Below, piece after piece: positions 46,176 to 58,563 of a stretch of 64,000 nucleotides of DNA. Position numbers and translations under genes: made by a program. Origin of the DNA: Buxus sempervirens (Eukaryota > Streptophyta > Magnoliopsida > Buxales > Buxaceae); NCBI GenBank assembly GCA_947561395.2, contig OX387182.1:46803949-46867948 (forward strand). Direction: 5' to 3'. The notes beneath the pieces are model-generated. The model saw only the letters and a program-made list of their open reading frames with translations. It was not told the DNA's origin and searched no databases. Within the stretch, counting starts at the first letter, position 1, and every line of letters starts with the position of its first letter.

Positions 46176-46306
46176 TGGGACATTAGTCTCACGCGTGTTT
46201 TGTTTTATTGGTTTTATTTTCAGATTCTCCATGTGAGCACAATATCAGGGCAGAGCCAGAGGGTGAGCCTGAGTACAGGCCCAAGGATTGTTATTACCTA
46301 TTGTAG
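46176..46306 (+). other. Hairpin, splice-acceptor-like site and short ORF in solo LTR 3
   Basis: TGGGAC-ATTA-GTCTCA (46176-46191) is followed 32 nt later by a T-rich AG (46222-46223). In the same phase as solo LTR 1 the next 83 nt read SPCEHNIRAEPEGEPEY then RPKDCYYLL and TAG at 46304-46306. Residues shared with solo LTR 1 include Pro-Ala/Glu, Tyr-Arg and the YYL end. Confidence 0.6.
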
Positions 46307-46646
46307 GGTTCTTTTTGTTTGGTCATGTACTTATTCCTTTTTGGGTTGTAAACTTTAGAGTTCCTTTTGAATTATGACTTTTGTATATGACTATACATAT
46401 GTGAGAGAGATTGTGAGCACTTAGTTGCTTTTTTGTATACACGGGTATTATATTTTTTAGGTTGTTTATACATGTGACTTTTGCTAGATAGTATTTACCC
46501 ATGCTTCGTATGTTTATATGCACCTGATAATTGCTTTGTGATTGCCCTTGATTGTATCAATTAAGTTCTTGTGGGCCCATAAGTAAGGCTTGGTGACTGG
46601 TTGGTGCTTGTACGGAGCAGATCCCGTTTCGAGGCGCTACAATTTG

Positions 46647-47200
46647 TGCTCGTATTATATCAAGTGCTAATGCTATTATTTTATTTTGTATCTCTTATTT
46701 TCTTTTGCATTAGCTATGCTTACTCAACAATTGTCATATTCTAATAAACTAAAAGCTATTATTTTACAAATTGTGAAGTTACATTTAAATTGTCAATTCT
46801 TTGATTGTTTGTCCAAATATCGTTAAAGCTACTTTTTCCACTAGTAGCTGAAAATATATTATTAATTCTTGTTTTTATTTTCAAAAAATTTTAGGGCATT
46901 ATTCCTAAAAGTCTTGTGAGATCAAAACCACATATATTGTGGGTGCTAAACTTCTAGTATCATTTGATTAAATCTTTCATTCTACTATTCTACTGGGGTG
47001 CTAAACTTCTAACTTTTCATGATGGAAGAGTGCTCGTGAAGAATATGTCAAAACATAATTATTTTTTCTCAAAACAGCTTCATAATGTTCAAATATGAGG
47101 CTTCAAGGTGCGTTTGGGTCTCTGCATGGCAATACTGTGATACTCCTGATCAGTGCTATAATTTTCTTCTAATTGAGACTCATTGTTCTTGTCTTCTAAA
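46647..47200. other. Gene-free spacer
   Basis: AT-rich with no ORF or RNA gene seen. TGGGGTGCTAAACTTCTA-like text occurs twice (about 46,940 and 46,995). Confidence 0.45.
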
Positions 47201-47279
47201 ACGTCTAGCTCCAGGTGCACTACTTGCTTCTTGCTCGGGTCAAGGGTGAGCTTGGATTTAGCTCAACCTGTCCTAAACC

Positions 47280-47541
47280 TAACCATAACATATTAAAACA
47301 TCATTATTATATGTTTACAATATTAATTTCATACATATTATATATAAAAAATACATATTTTATTGGTAAATATATTGTTAATCTATATATTATATTTTTA
47401 AAAATATGTTTTTTAATTTTATGCTCCAACCGGTCAACCCCGACCGACCCGCTACCAACTGGATAGGAACAAGTTAGGTTTGGTATTGGCCAAACATTGG
47501 GTGGGTTTGGGTTTGCCAAAACCCAACCCATTGCCATCCCT
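47280..47541. repeat. hAT-like repeat, family copy 2
   Basis: AATACATATTTTATTGGTAA...CCAACCGGTCAACCCC...CCAACCCATTGCCATCCCT follows the same order as 24340-24590. Its right end is a reverse TAGGGATGGCAATGGG-type hAT terminus lacking the last A. Confidence 0.5.
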
Positions 47542-47736
47542 CATTACGCTAGGTCTGTTAGAGAATTACAATTAAAATTATGCCATAGAATCACAAATCT
47601 TGTGATTTTCTAATTCAAATTCTTTGAATTGAAATTATTTTGTTTGTTTGTTTGTAATTGAGAATCAACAATTTTAAATTCTTTGAATTGAAAACTCCAA
47701 TTTTAGTGTATTTCAATTCCATCAGTTGGTTGACAC

Positions 47737-48201
47737 TAGGGTTGTCAATGGTCGGATCATGACCTGTTTACTGCCCCTATCCTATTAAATAATTTGATTT
47801 AATTAGATTTTTTATCGATTAAGATCGAGTCCGATTAAATTATGTATATGTTTGTAATTTTTTTAGATTTCTAAGAATGCTTAAGTAATTTTAATATTTT
47901 TCTTTTAAAATAATATATATATCATCTTAAATGTGAACCTAAGATATAGATTTTAAGAGTACTATTTGAAGTATCATTTGGTATAATTTTAGTAAACAAA
48001 GCTTATTTAATTGGTTTTCAAATTCAAACATTTTATCGGATAAGCGGATTCAGATATGGATTTTATAAATATTTTCAGATTCAGCTTCAGTAACAAGTAT
48101 GAAGAATTCGTCAGATATTTAATCAGATTCAGATATCCTATAACTTAGTCGGATTCGAATCTCGGTGGATCCGGTTCGAATCCAACCCGTTTAAAGCCCT
48201 A
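47737..48201. mobile_element. hAT-type MITE, 465 bp
   Basis: Starts TAGGGTTGTCAATGG and ends CCCGTTTAAAGCCCTA. It is flanked by GTTGACAC / GTTGACAT (7 of 8 matching) at 47729-47736 and 48202-48209. TCGGATTCGAATC-type words run through the interior. It lies about 0.4 kb upstream of the EF1B start codon. Confidence 0.8.
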
Positions 48202-48504
48202 GTTGACATAATAAATATTTAAAAAATCATACAAAAGAATTATAACAATCTTATGTATTTAGCTTTAGTAATTGCAATAATGTAATGGACATGAAAAGCC
48301 ACAAAAGTGATTTGGATTCCAAGAAACATGATTTTGGAGTTAAAGATTCAAGTATCCACATCATAATAATCTCCAAAATACCTAATTCCGTCCAAAACGC
48401 CCCTTAATTTGAGAGGATCCGGATCCAGATCCCGACGACAAACCACGGCCACCCCGCTCGGCTCAAAAGAAGTTAAGAAAGAATAACGAATATTACCGTT
48501 AGGG

Positions 48505-48609
48505 ATTCCTATATATCATTAGTTTCTCCTTTTTGCACCCCTCTCTGCCTGCCTTTAGGTTTTCTCAGTCGCTATTAGGGTTTCAGACTTTCAGTCGTTA
48601 ACATCTGCA
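48505..48609 (+). promoter_or_regulatory. EF1B core promoter and 5' UTR
   Basis: A TATATAT box at 48510-48516 lies about 95 nt before the ATG. A pyrimidine-rich stretch (CTCCTTTTTGCACCCCTCTC) follows. A telo-box in reverse (TTAGGGTTT, 48575-48583), common in promoters of plant translation genes, sits in the leader, with a related TTAGGTTTTC at about 48,556. The transcription start is inferred near 48,540. Confidence 0.7.
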
Positions 48610-51600
48610 ATGGCTTCCTTCTCCGATCTCCACACAGAAGCTGGCCTTAAATGCCTTGAAGAATTCCTCTCCGGCAAAACTTATATTTCGGGGTAATTTT
48701 TAATCTTACTTGGTTTGTTCATTCTGTTCATAGATCTGCGGTTGTGGTATTGAGTTTTTACTGGTTTGACTAACTGTAGATCGATCGTTTTGAGCGAACT
48801 TTATAAGTGTGAAATTACTTGTTATTGTATCATTGATTTGCTGCTGGAGTTTCAATGTAGATTTCATTCATTTTTGTCTCTTTTAAGCTAAATTTGAAAT
48901 CTGTTCTATTTTTGGGATTTTGTATTTTGGATCTCAGAGATCAACTCACCAAGGACGATATCAAGGTTTATGCAGTTGTTTTAGAGAAGCCAGGTGATGC
49001 ATTCCCGAATGTTAGCCGGTGGTACGACGGTGTTTCTTCTCATCTTGCTGCAAGGTTTGTGTTTCATATTTCTTCTCAGTTACGTAGAAGATTTCAAAAT
49101 ATTTTTGGTGTAGCATTCTGCTGTGAAGAGTTAATATGTGTTTTTTTTTTCTATTTATCTATACTTTATACAATAGGAAGTGGTCTGACATGAATTTTTC
49201 GTCGAAACAACACTAGAATGCTTTGTTACCGTATATTTCTATGGGGATAACTTGGTCTATTTTGTTTTGCACTTAACAAAATACATCTTTTAACAACTTT
49301 TAAGCCCTTAGATGTCCCAAACCATTATTCATATAGTCTTTTTTCAATTGCATTCGTGCATTACTGTCCTACCGCTAGTTTTTATTTAAATTACGGGGAT
49401 GTAGTTACCTGGCTTGCAGTTGGACTTGATCTATGATATTTTCAGTGTAAACAAACAAGAAAGAAGAAAAAAAAACCTTATCTGCAGTAATAAAAAGAAA
49501 ATGGGAAAACTAGTTAATGGAAAAAAAAAGAAAAGAAAAAAGAGAAATAAAGAGGTTGGGATGAGCCCCATCTGGTTTTGAAAAGGTGAAAGGTATTTAC
49601 GGTAGAGAATGTGAGTATGACAGCTACAGAAATGGGCTGGGCAGTTTCACATCTGTTTTTGATGCGAAAAAAGTACAATCAATTGATAAGGAGTAAGTAG
49701 AGAGGATAGGAGAAGAGAAGAGTGCTGAGAGCTGGGGGAGAGGAGGGAGATTTGTCAAATGGTGGCTGAGCAAGTTCAGTTGTGAAATAATATGCAGGGA
49801 AGATAAACAAAAATGACAGGGAAATGAATAAATTTTATTTATTTATCTTTTTTGGGAGGGGGTTTTAGGCGAGAGAGCAGAGAAGATGGAGGCATGCCTC
49901 GATTGGGTGCAGTGCAGCATTCTCCATGAATTGATAAACCCTAGTTACTTTATTCCAAGACTTGAGGTCTTTTATAATCGTATAATGATATATTAGTAGT
50001 AATTATTAAACTCTAATTAATAACTTAATTAAAATAGACTTATTATAAGGTTAAACGTAAAATAAAATGGTATTTGTTTAATTTCTTGATCACCTGAGTC
50101 AAAATCTCACCCAGGTGGTCGCTTAGCCCGAGGTGGGTTGCCTGGGGACACTCCACTTGAAGTAAGATATTACAGGGTGCTGCCCATAGCAGCATCGAGT
50201 AGGATTTCTTATTCTTTTTGTATCTTGGTGTGACTGTTGATTCACGTTTTCTTTGATCACAAACATCTAATCGTTGTCATGTGGTTCGCGTGATGGAACT
50301 AAGTTCATGCTCTGTGGACTAACATTAGCCATTTTATTGAGACACTTTGCTGGAAAGCATGTTTCTGGGCACAATATTTGCCCCATTTTTCTTTTAGCCA
50401 AAAACCAGATTTTGTATTATCTTGGTGATTAAAGTATTTGAATGAGTGTTTTTGACTTGTGTATCTATTGATTCAGTTCAATGAAAATGCTGGATTTACT
50501 TGACTGATAAGATTGTTAAAGATGTCTGTTGTTTGGTTTATCTTTATGCTGGGTGGTTTGGTTCTCTTGTGATATCTGCCACATTTGTTAATATTGCTTT
50601 GTGAAAACTTTAGCAATTTTGTTCCTCTTTTGTTTCTCTCCAGTTTTTTTTTTCATTTATATATTTCTTAATTAGCAATTCCTTCCTGGCTACTGGTTAT
50701 GGAACCAATAAATTACTTTCATTTGACTGTTAGGTGAGGGCACATGACAATTCTCATGGTTTCATAAACTCATAAGATTGTAATAGGTTTCTAGGCCTTA
50801 CATATTCCTAGGTTCTTCAACGTGTTTGAAGGTTATTACAATTGACTGTATTACTCTATATAAGTTGAGGATTTTTATGACATCTTTATACTTTAAAAAA
50901 AAAGCATTTGGACAACAATTGCTATTTGAAAACAATAAAAATTCAGAATATAACAAGTTTGTGACTTATTCCATGAGGATATATTTTCTTCGGGTAAGCA
51001 GCACTGCAAATAAATGCCAGATCAGATGGCCAAGAAAGATGCAGCTTGGGATTATACGTTTCTGGGGTAGATTAAGGTTTATGTGGCTGGCTACAGTTTG
51101 GCTTTTTATCTTGGTTTCATGCCTTGATTTCAGAATTTTGAGTATCTCAATTCTTTTTGGTTTTTGTTCCTTATGTTTCTTTAGTCTCTAGTTATGTTAT
51201 TTTTCCACTTTTTATTTTATTTTATCAGTAATAAGGATTATGATATATATTAAATATGAATAATGAGATGATTACATGGTACATGAATAGTGTACCACCT
51301 AATTCACCTGAACCAACCTCCCCACAGAAACCAAACACCCGTGTTACATCCAACAAACCTCCACAAAAGCATTGCAATGGAATACACACTTATTTTTGCT
51401 ATAATAAAAAGAATCAACTCATCCCTGTCGGTTTCTCAGCTCCTTGTTATCGATTGTTAATAAAAAGAGATGGAGTCCTTGTTCTGATGATTGTGCTTTT
51501 GTCATGTAGATTAATTGCCAAATCAGTTTCTTCTTTATTTTCCTTTTGCACAACAAACTATAGCACACTTAAGTGCATATTCCATTGCAATGATTCTTGA

Positions 51601-54600
51601 TGAAATGTATCAAAAAATTTTCTGTGTATTTGAGTCCTTTTTTTTTCTCTTTTTTCTTTTCTTTCCTTTTTCTTCTTCTTTTTCCTTCCTTTTTTGTTTG
51701 TTTGTTTTCTTGTTTTAAAGTTATTACATTAATATTTCTCATTACTGTGATGATAAAAATTTTCTTGCCGTTGGACTAATCATCTTTTAACTGATGTGCA
51801 CAACTTCTTTTTTCTGCCTTTTTTATAGGTTCCCCGGAAAAGCTGTTGGTGTGAGAACAGGTGGCCAAACTGCTGCACCTGCAGATGGATCTAATAAGGT
51901 AGCTATCTGCAATTCTATTGGATAAATAGGATGGTTTATGTCATTCAGTATATGATGGGAATGCATTGTCTAACATATAGCTCTGTGTTACATGACCCAA
52001 TGTTACAGAAAAGTAACTTTGTCCACCTGGTATCACTGTAAGGGAACAGTCCCTTGTCTTATGATCTCATTTAGGAGCTAAATGACGGTGATGTTAATGA
52101 GGAGTCAGTTCAAGATAAATAAATATACATTCATACAATCATGTTCAGAATTCATTTGTTACATAAAAGAACAGTCGAGTTAGTCAAATGGTTATGGGTG
52201 ATACAATTAGGTACAGAATTCATTTGTTGTTTCTTTTATGTTGGTTATGCAGTGTATTTTCTTTGATGCCTTTCTCAATGCGTCAGGATGCTGTGGCGGA
52301 TGACGATGACTTGGATCTCTTTGGTGATGAGACAGAAGAGGAAAAGAAGTCTGCAGAGGATAGAGAGGCTGCTGTCAAATCATCATCCAAGAAGAAAGAG
52401 AGTAAGCTCTCTGAATCATAAAATTGATCGGTTTAAAGTGGATCTTTTTAATCTACTGAGTGCTTATGATGTTTGATGCTGTGTTTTTATGCAACGTAAT
52501 ATTGAACAAATCCTGAGATAATAGTCTGCAGTGAAATTCCAAAAAAAAAATCAGCAAAGAACTAAAAGAAGGTGAAAAATAGTCTTGCAAGTGTAATTTA
52601 TAAAAACCACTGATTTACACTGAAAATCCAAAATAAGAAACACTCCAAAAAACTCACCTGAAAGCCTTCAGATTAAATAAATTAGAGAGAAAATAAGCTG
52701 AATGGCATTTTGATAAATTTTAACTCTAAATTAGAGCATCTGTTTTCTTGGCATACCTAGTCAAGTTTGAACCAAATAAAAATTTACATGTGGCAAAAAC
52801 TTTCTGGAAGGTTATGTGGTATCTGACTTGAGTCCTGACAAGTCGATAACCACATCACTAGATCCAGAACCTTCAGATTTCATGGCGTAACCGATATCTG
52901 TTCTATTCTATTATAGCAGATTCATCCCAATGCAAAGGCATGAACTAGCAGATTGTGTGGGGGCTTCTTTTGGGATTCTTCTCCCTTAGTTCTTATAGAA
53001 AACCTTCTCAGATCTCTTCAAGGCCCAAAAACCACATGAGATTGCTACCTAACTCTGAACCCAACCTCACTTAGTCACTTGGAGAGAAGTTAGACCTGTT
53101 TAGAGAGAGAACCAATCAAGCTAGATAAGAAGCTGCCAAAGGAGCTCCAAAATCAAACTTGAGCAAGGTGTGTGTTTTTGTACTTGGTTTGAACCTGTTC
53201 AGATCATTATTTTAAATCTCGGCTGAAAGTGAGTGGTATCGGCCGAGTTATCTGGGTATCAGCTTGAGGTGAGCTGATAATGAGTCTCAATATGAGTGTT
53301 TCTTCTGGAACCCCTCAACAAAAAATGATACGAATTGTATGGTAACAAGTTAGTATTGCCCGAGTTCACTCGGTCGCAGGCGGTACTGACTGAGACTAAG
53401 TCAATAAATCCGGGAAGAAAAAAGGGACATCTGTTCAGACGAAATCTAAAAGAAGAAAAAAAAAGCAGAAGAAAAAAAGAAAAGAAGAAGAACGAAAAAC
53501 AGGAATGACCAGAAATTGAAACTGATTTCTGATTTTTATGTTGAACAAAAACAAAAAATCTGAAACCAAGAAATCTGGTTTTTTTTTTTATTTCTTGGTT
53601 TTATTAAAGAAAAACCAGAATCCATTTCAGATTTTCTTTTCTCTGATTTTTGGCTTTTCTGAAACTGAAAGAAGAAGAAGAAAAAAAATTGAAAGACAAA
53701 GAAGAAGTAAAAAATGAATGAAAAAGGCATACCTGAACAAGCTCGGTAGCTCCACGAGGATACAAATAGGTTCATTCTTCTTCCCTTCTTCTCCTTCTCT
53801 TCTTCTTTCTCCTCAATGAAGCTGTCCCCTCCACAAACACCAACCAAAAAAAAAAAACACTTCCTTTTTCTTTCTTCTTTTTTGTGTGTGTTGTGTGTTT
53901 CCTGAAAACAATGAAGTGAATGAAGACCTCCTGGTTGTGGTCTTATAGTGGGTCTTCTAATGTTGCTTGGCCAGCTGGGTCGACCCAACCCGATCGAATC
54001 AGATCAAACTCTGCCACTACTGCTTGTATTGGCCAATTTAACTAGGACTTCGGCCTGGCCGATGTTGAGCCCGAGTCCAATTTTTTAAACTTGGTTCTGA
54101 TCCATATTGTTGTATAGTTCAATTAATTTTAATTCGATAAAAGAAGTATTGTCCAGATAAGTTCATATTGTGTTCCATTAATTGACACCATCTGTTTGGT
54201 CAGATAAATTGGATAGGGGCTTTATTCCCCTTCATGGTCCACTAGACCAGACCCATATTAGATCTGTTATATTTTCATAGTTTCAGATTCTTCTAACTTC
54301 CTTTTTTTAATATTGTTTTGGCTTGTTCAAATATATCAGACCCTTCTTGAACATTTCACGGGGTTGGAAACACATTGAACCATCATCATTGTTTCTTATT
54401 TTCATCTCTGTTTTGGCCTCTCCCTCTTCATTCCTATAATGCAACTGTATAGGTGCTTTAATAACCTGAAAAGTGTTGGATAAGGAGGTATAAACCACAT
54501 AGAATGCTCAGATCAGACATCCATCTTTTTATCACGTTCTAATTTTTCAGAATCTCTTATCTTTGGATCTCATGTAATTTTGTATGAGTATTTTTTTCCC

Positions 54601-57395
54601 TCTCTTTTGGGCGATTCATTGGGTTGAAAGGATATTTCTCTGGTTGATCACCATTTTATTTAGCATGAATTTAAGGGTAGGACATGGGAGGGTGCTGCTG
54701 TGTTCATTGTTCTGAAGCTTCTGCTTGTGTCTGGTCTATTAGATCGGACAGATGCATAAGTCATTTGAACTTGTGTTTGATCATTTCCTTGATCTTGTCA
54801 CTTTTTTCGCTGGTATTAATCTGTTGTAAATCATCCAGCCCCCTGATAAACCCTTGTACTCAGGCAAGTGGAAGATAACCTGTTCTGTTTGAGTTTTCTG
54901 AACGACCTAGGTGCTGTTTGCTCTATCAAACCGGACACAGAAATATGTTTCCTGACCGGTTTGTTGAACTGGACAGCATATAGTGATTGCGTGTGGACCG
55001 AACCAAGGTTTCCGATTGAACCAATGATTGACCCCAATTTTCTGCCTGTGCCCATATTTTGTTGAAATTGAATAAAATTATAATTGATACATTGGGGATG
55101 GAAAATCTGGAAGAAAACAGAAGTGAACCGTCCTCGGCTTTAGAATCTGAAAAAAGGACAAAGGTTACCTGGTACCTAAAACCGGATAAAGAAAAACAAT
55201 ATGTAATTGGTATTAGACACCGGATATGGTTCATACAAGCCTGTCAGGTCTGAATGACAAGATCAAGACCAAACAAGCTGATCCAGTATCTTAGACAGGA
55301 TCCATGCGAAAAATTAACACATTTGATATTTCCTGGAAAATTTCAATAAATAAAATAAAAAGATTAATTCAAATAAAAATAACAAAAAAAATAAATAATA
55401 AAACCAGTTCAACCACAAATATAAAGAAATTTAAAATTATGACCTAGGTTGTTTAAGGACTTCTTTGGGTCACTTAGTTGGACCATGGGTCAAACTGAAT
55501 AAACCCGAGCAATTACCTACACCCTTTAAACCAATAAGTATTGGCAACTCCAAAACTAAATAAACCGGCCAAAACAAAACAACCAATTGAAATTGGAGTG
55601 AGAGGGTCGATCCAAGAGGTGTGCGTAAAATGCTTATTGGATTGGGAACGAGCGTTCTCTCAGATTGGCAACTCTGCTGGGATGATTTACATTACTCGGT
55701 TTCAGGCTGCAGTTGGACCATACATGGCTCTACATGTATGGCATGTGCACACACATGCACGTTCACGCAAATGTGGATGGTCTCACATGCCTGTGAAAGG
55801 AATGTTCACATGCCCATTCATGTACATGTCGATGACATGCTTTCTTTATTTATCCATTTATTATGTTGATGATTGTGGAATAGCATATATGGATGGGTAT
55901 GGATATATGATCCAACCTTGATGATTTTCTGGGTATGGGATTTGGTAGATATTTGATTGGGATGCACTAGATGATAGCACTCGCATGTGAATACATTTAT
56001 AGACCTTGCGTAGCCTCTCCCCTACCTAGTACAAACTTTGACCTGGATTGTAGTAGTTCAGCGTGCCTTTTGGCCACTTCCTGGGAAAGCAAGGACGAAC
56101 CTTTCCATCATAGTCTTCTGGCTTTGGCTAGAAGTACCCTTTTAGCAACATTGTGTTGCATTGATGGAGTAGCATGTATCTTTATTCTCTCACAGGATTA
56201 GATTATATAAAATTTAAAATCGACATAAAATTTGAGCATTCATCAGGGGCCTAAAACTCCCGAATTGTGTATTTTTACTGAGATACGCCTAGAAGGTTGG
56301 TCCCACTTGGCCCACATTTAGGAAGCCTTCATATGAAAAAAATGGGTTCTATATCCCATGCTACATGCACACGAGTCCAATTTAAATGTGTCGAGCCCAG
56401 TGGGTCTGCCTAGGAAGCACATGAGTGCCAAATAGATCCTATGGTCCAGATCACAACATGATCAGACAGCCCAGATCTTGCCAGATCAGACTAGATTACT
56501 CAAAACTGCCACAACCACTGCCATAATTTTTAAGGACCTTTTATTTGTTTGTTTAAACTCTTATTGCAGACCTATATTAGTTGAGGGTAATAACATTCTT
56601 AGTAGGTACAAGTACTCCTTAATCTACAGCCCTTTTTTTTTTTTTTTATAAAAAATTTCCTATATTCTCTGTTGTTTCTTTGGCTAATAAAAATTGTTAT
56701 CCTGCACCAAATTTGGTATCAGGGTCGGGCCAAGCCTGCAGGGTTTGTGCACAGTGTTTATCTTACAAGGTCAAATGTTTCATTTGCAGAAATTTGAATT
56801 ATTATTTGTCGAAATATGATTTAGGGAATTTGCCTTGTGTGTTTCTTTCTGCTGCTGTAATATCATGTTTTCCTCCTCTAGTTGTCCATGAAATCTTTTC
56901 CTGCTTTAAATAATAACCACCTGAGCGATATTTGATAATTTCTTTGTTATTGACTTGAAAATTAAAGTACCTAATATTATTATATTATCCCAGGTGGTAA
57001 GTCCTCTGTTCTTTTGGATGTGAAACCTTGGGATGATGAGACTGACATGAAGAAGTTGGAAGAGGTTGTTCGTAGCATCGAGATGCCTGGTCTCTTCTGG
57101 GGAGCATGTACGGTTTGGCTTTTATCAGTTTAGATATTGTAGCTTGTTTCTTGTCCTACTCCCGTCCGATTCTCTCTACCAAAAATCATACTGGAAAATT
57201 TTGTCACGATTCTTTTGTGGGTTTGTTGCAGCAAAACTGGTTCCAGTTGGTTATGGGATCAAGAAGCTACAGATCATGATGACCATTGTGGATGACCTCG
57301 TCTCAGTAGACTCACTTATTGAAGAGCGCCTCACCGTAGAGCCCGTGAACGAGTATGTGCAAAGCTGTGATATTGTCGCTTTCAACAAGATTTAA
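48610..57395 (+). CDS. EF1B: Translation elongation factor 1-beta, 6 exons, complete
   Basis: Coding exons 48610-48692, 48938-49054, 51829-51898, 52287-52401, 56994-57107, 57232-57395; all GT-AG, phases consistent, 663 nt, 220 aa plus TAA. The protein is the guanine nucleotide exchange subunit that reloads eEF1A with GTP in the cytosol. N-terminal residues 1-75 ([32 protein letters not shown]) form the helical EF1B/GST-C-like domain. Residues 92-108 ([15 protein letters not shown]) form the acidic linker with the conserved DLFG. Residues 132-220 ([42 protein letters not shown]) form the catalytic exchange domain. Length is near the usual 220-230 aa. Beta-type and delta-type plant names overlap, so the paralogue label is not certain. 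Introns 2 and 4 are unusually long (2.8 and 4.6 kb). Confidence 0.95.
49055..51828. other. EF1B intron 2 (2.8 kb)
   Basis: AT-rich with canonical ends and no nested gene recognised. The stretch 49,440-49,900 is purine-rich. An open frame at 50826-51191 has no family match I know. Confidence 0.75.
52402..56993. other. EF1B intron 4 (4.6 kb)
   Basis: No nested gene recognised. A stretch about 53,203-54,108 has weakly matching inverted ends (GATCA...TTTAAATCTCGGC / GAGTCC...TTTAAAC..TGATCC) and polypurine/polypyrimidine blocks, so it may be a degenerate transposon. About 55,725-55,845 is unusually rich in CATG and ACATGC words. Confidence 0.7.
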
Positions 57396-58179
57396 GGTCA
57401 AGTTGTCATCACCCCAATATGAGGGTAGCCATTTTTGCTTGCATTAGCTTATTTGTTTTGATTTATTATCTTTCTATTAGCTTTGCAGATTTTACATCCT
57501 GTGTGTTTTTCCGTAAACTTATAATGTTAAAAATTATGATGAGGGATTCAAAGTACATTTAAATGGTAGGAGCTGCTCTTATTTATCTCTTGTTATCCAC
57601 AACTGAAATGTATTTCTTAAAAAATTGCGTAGGCATATAGGCTTTGAGGAAGATCTCGAATAATTATGTATGCTTATGGTAATTCTCACACTTGCTTTCT
57701 GTCGTCCTATTCTTTTTCCCAAGTGTTAACCCATTTTAATAGCTTTAGGGAGAAGATTGGTTCACATTAGTATGGACTATAAATGATAACAAGGTTCTTG
57801 ATAGCAGCTTAAGAAACATTTTTTCTGTGTGAAGGAGTAAATTACTTCATGTGGCTTACTACGAAATCCATATGCTCATGACATTTTTCTTTTCAAGTGC
57901 ATGTGGTTCAGTTACCCAATCCATGTGATTATGATAATACGTTCACTTATGTTACCTAAAACAAGAGAGAATTACACTGACCTCACTTCTGTACTAACAT
58001 TATTAAAATTTGAAAGTTCTTTAATGAATTTACCTTTCTTAAAGTACAGAAACTTTAGATTTTGAGAATTTGGTAATGTAAACTTATTTTCTTAAGGTTT
58101 AAAGGCAGTAATAGCCAATTTGAAATTCATCTGTTATTTAATTATTTAAAATTCTAAATTTTATTTCTTTAAATCAAAA
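57396..58179. other. EF1B 3' UTR and downstream spacer
   Basis: The 3' UTR is expected in the first 200-300 nt. I see no strong AATAAA close to the stop, so the end is not fixed. The rest is AT-rich and non-coding. Confidence 0.5.
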
Positions 58180-58563
58180 GGGATAATTACAGTTTACCTC
58201 TTAAGGTTTCAGACAATTCCACTTCCCCCTTGAGGTTTTTGAAATATTGGTTTACCACCTTGAGGTTTGTTGTGTACAACCGTTTTCCCTTATAAAGATT
58301 TGACTAATGAGGTAGCAAGAGAAGAAAAACATATATTGGAAACTTTACCCCTCTTGAAATACGAAGAATACCCTTCAGTGGGTTAGAATAAAAGGAACAA
58401 AGTTGGTAATATATGTTTTTTCTCTTGCCACCTCATCGGTCAAACATCTATAAGAGGGAAACTGTTACGCACACCAACCCTCAAGGTGGTAAACATATTT
58501 CAAAAACCTTGAAGCAGAAAGTGAGATTGTTTGAAACCTAAGGGGATAAATTGAAATTATCCC
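58180..58563. mobile_element. Mutator-like foldback MITE, 384 bp
   Basis: Ends GGGATAATTACAGTTTACC / AAATTGAAATTATCCC with about 90-bp imperfect inverted arms (CCTTGAGGTTTTTGAAAT and its reverse). A short AT-rich flank (TAAAT on both sides) may be the decayed duplication. Confidence 0.78.

Larger units (their letters stand above)
43671..46641 (+). mobile_element. Long solo LTR 3 (2971 bp)
   Basis: Begins TGTAAAACCCC, ends GTTTCGAGGCGCTACA, with ATTTG repeated at 43666-43670 and 46642-46646. No internal region. It contains two minisatellites (43.85-44.11 and 44.73-44.99 kb), a hairpin array (45.46-45.57 kb) and the hairpin-acceptor-short ORF module near its 3' end. Confidence 0.9.

Noticed and set aside
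53536..53988. 150-residue minus-strand frame in EF1B intron 4
   Set aside because: Dominated by poly-Phe/Lys/Glu from polypurine/polypyrimidine tracts; no domain.
55541..55921. Cys/His-containing frames in EF1B intron 4
   Set aside because: Arise from CATG/CACATG-rich text; no regular zinc-binding spacing and no homologue recognised.
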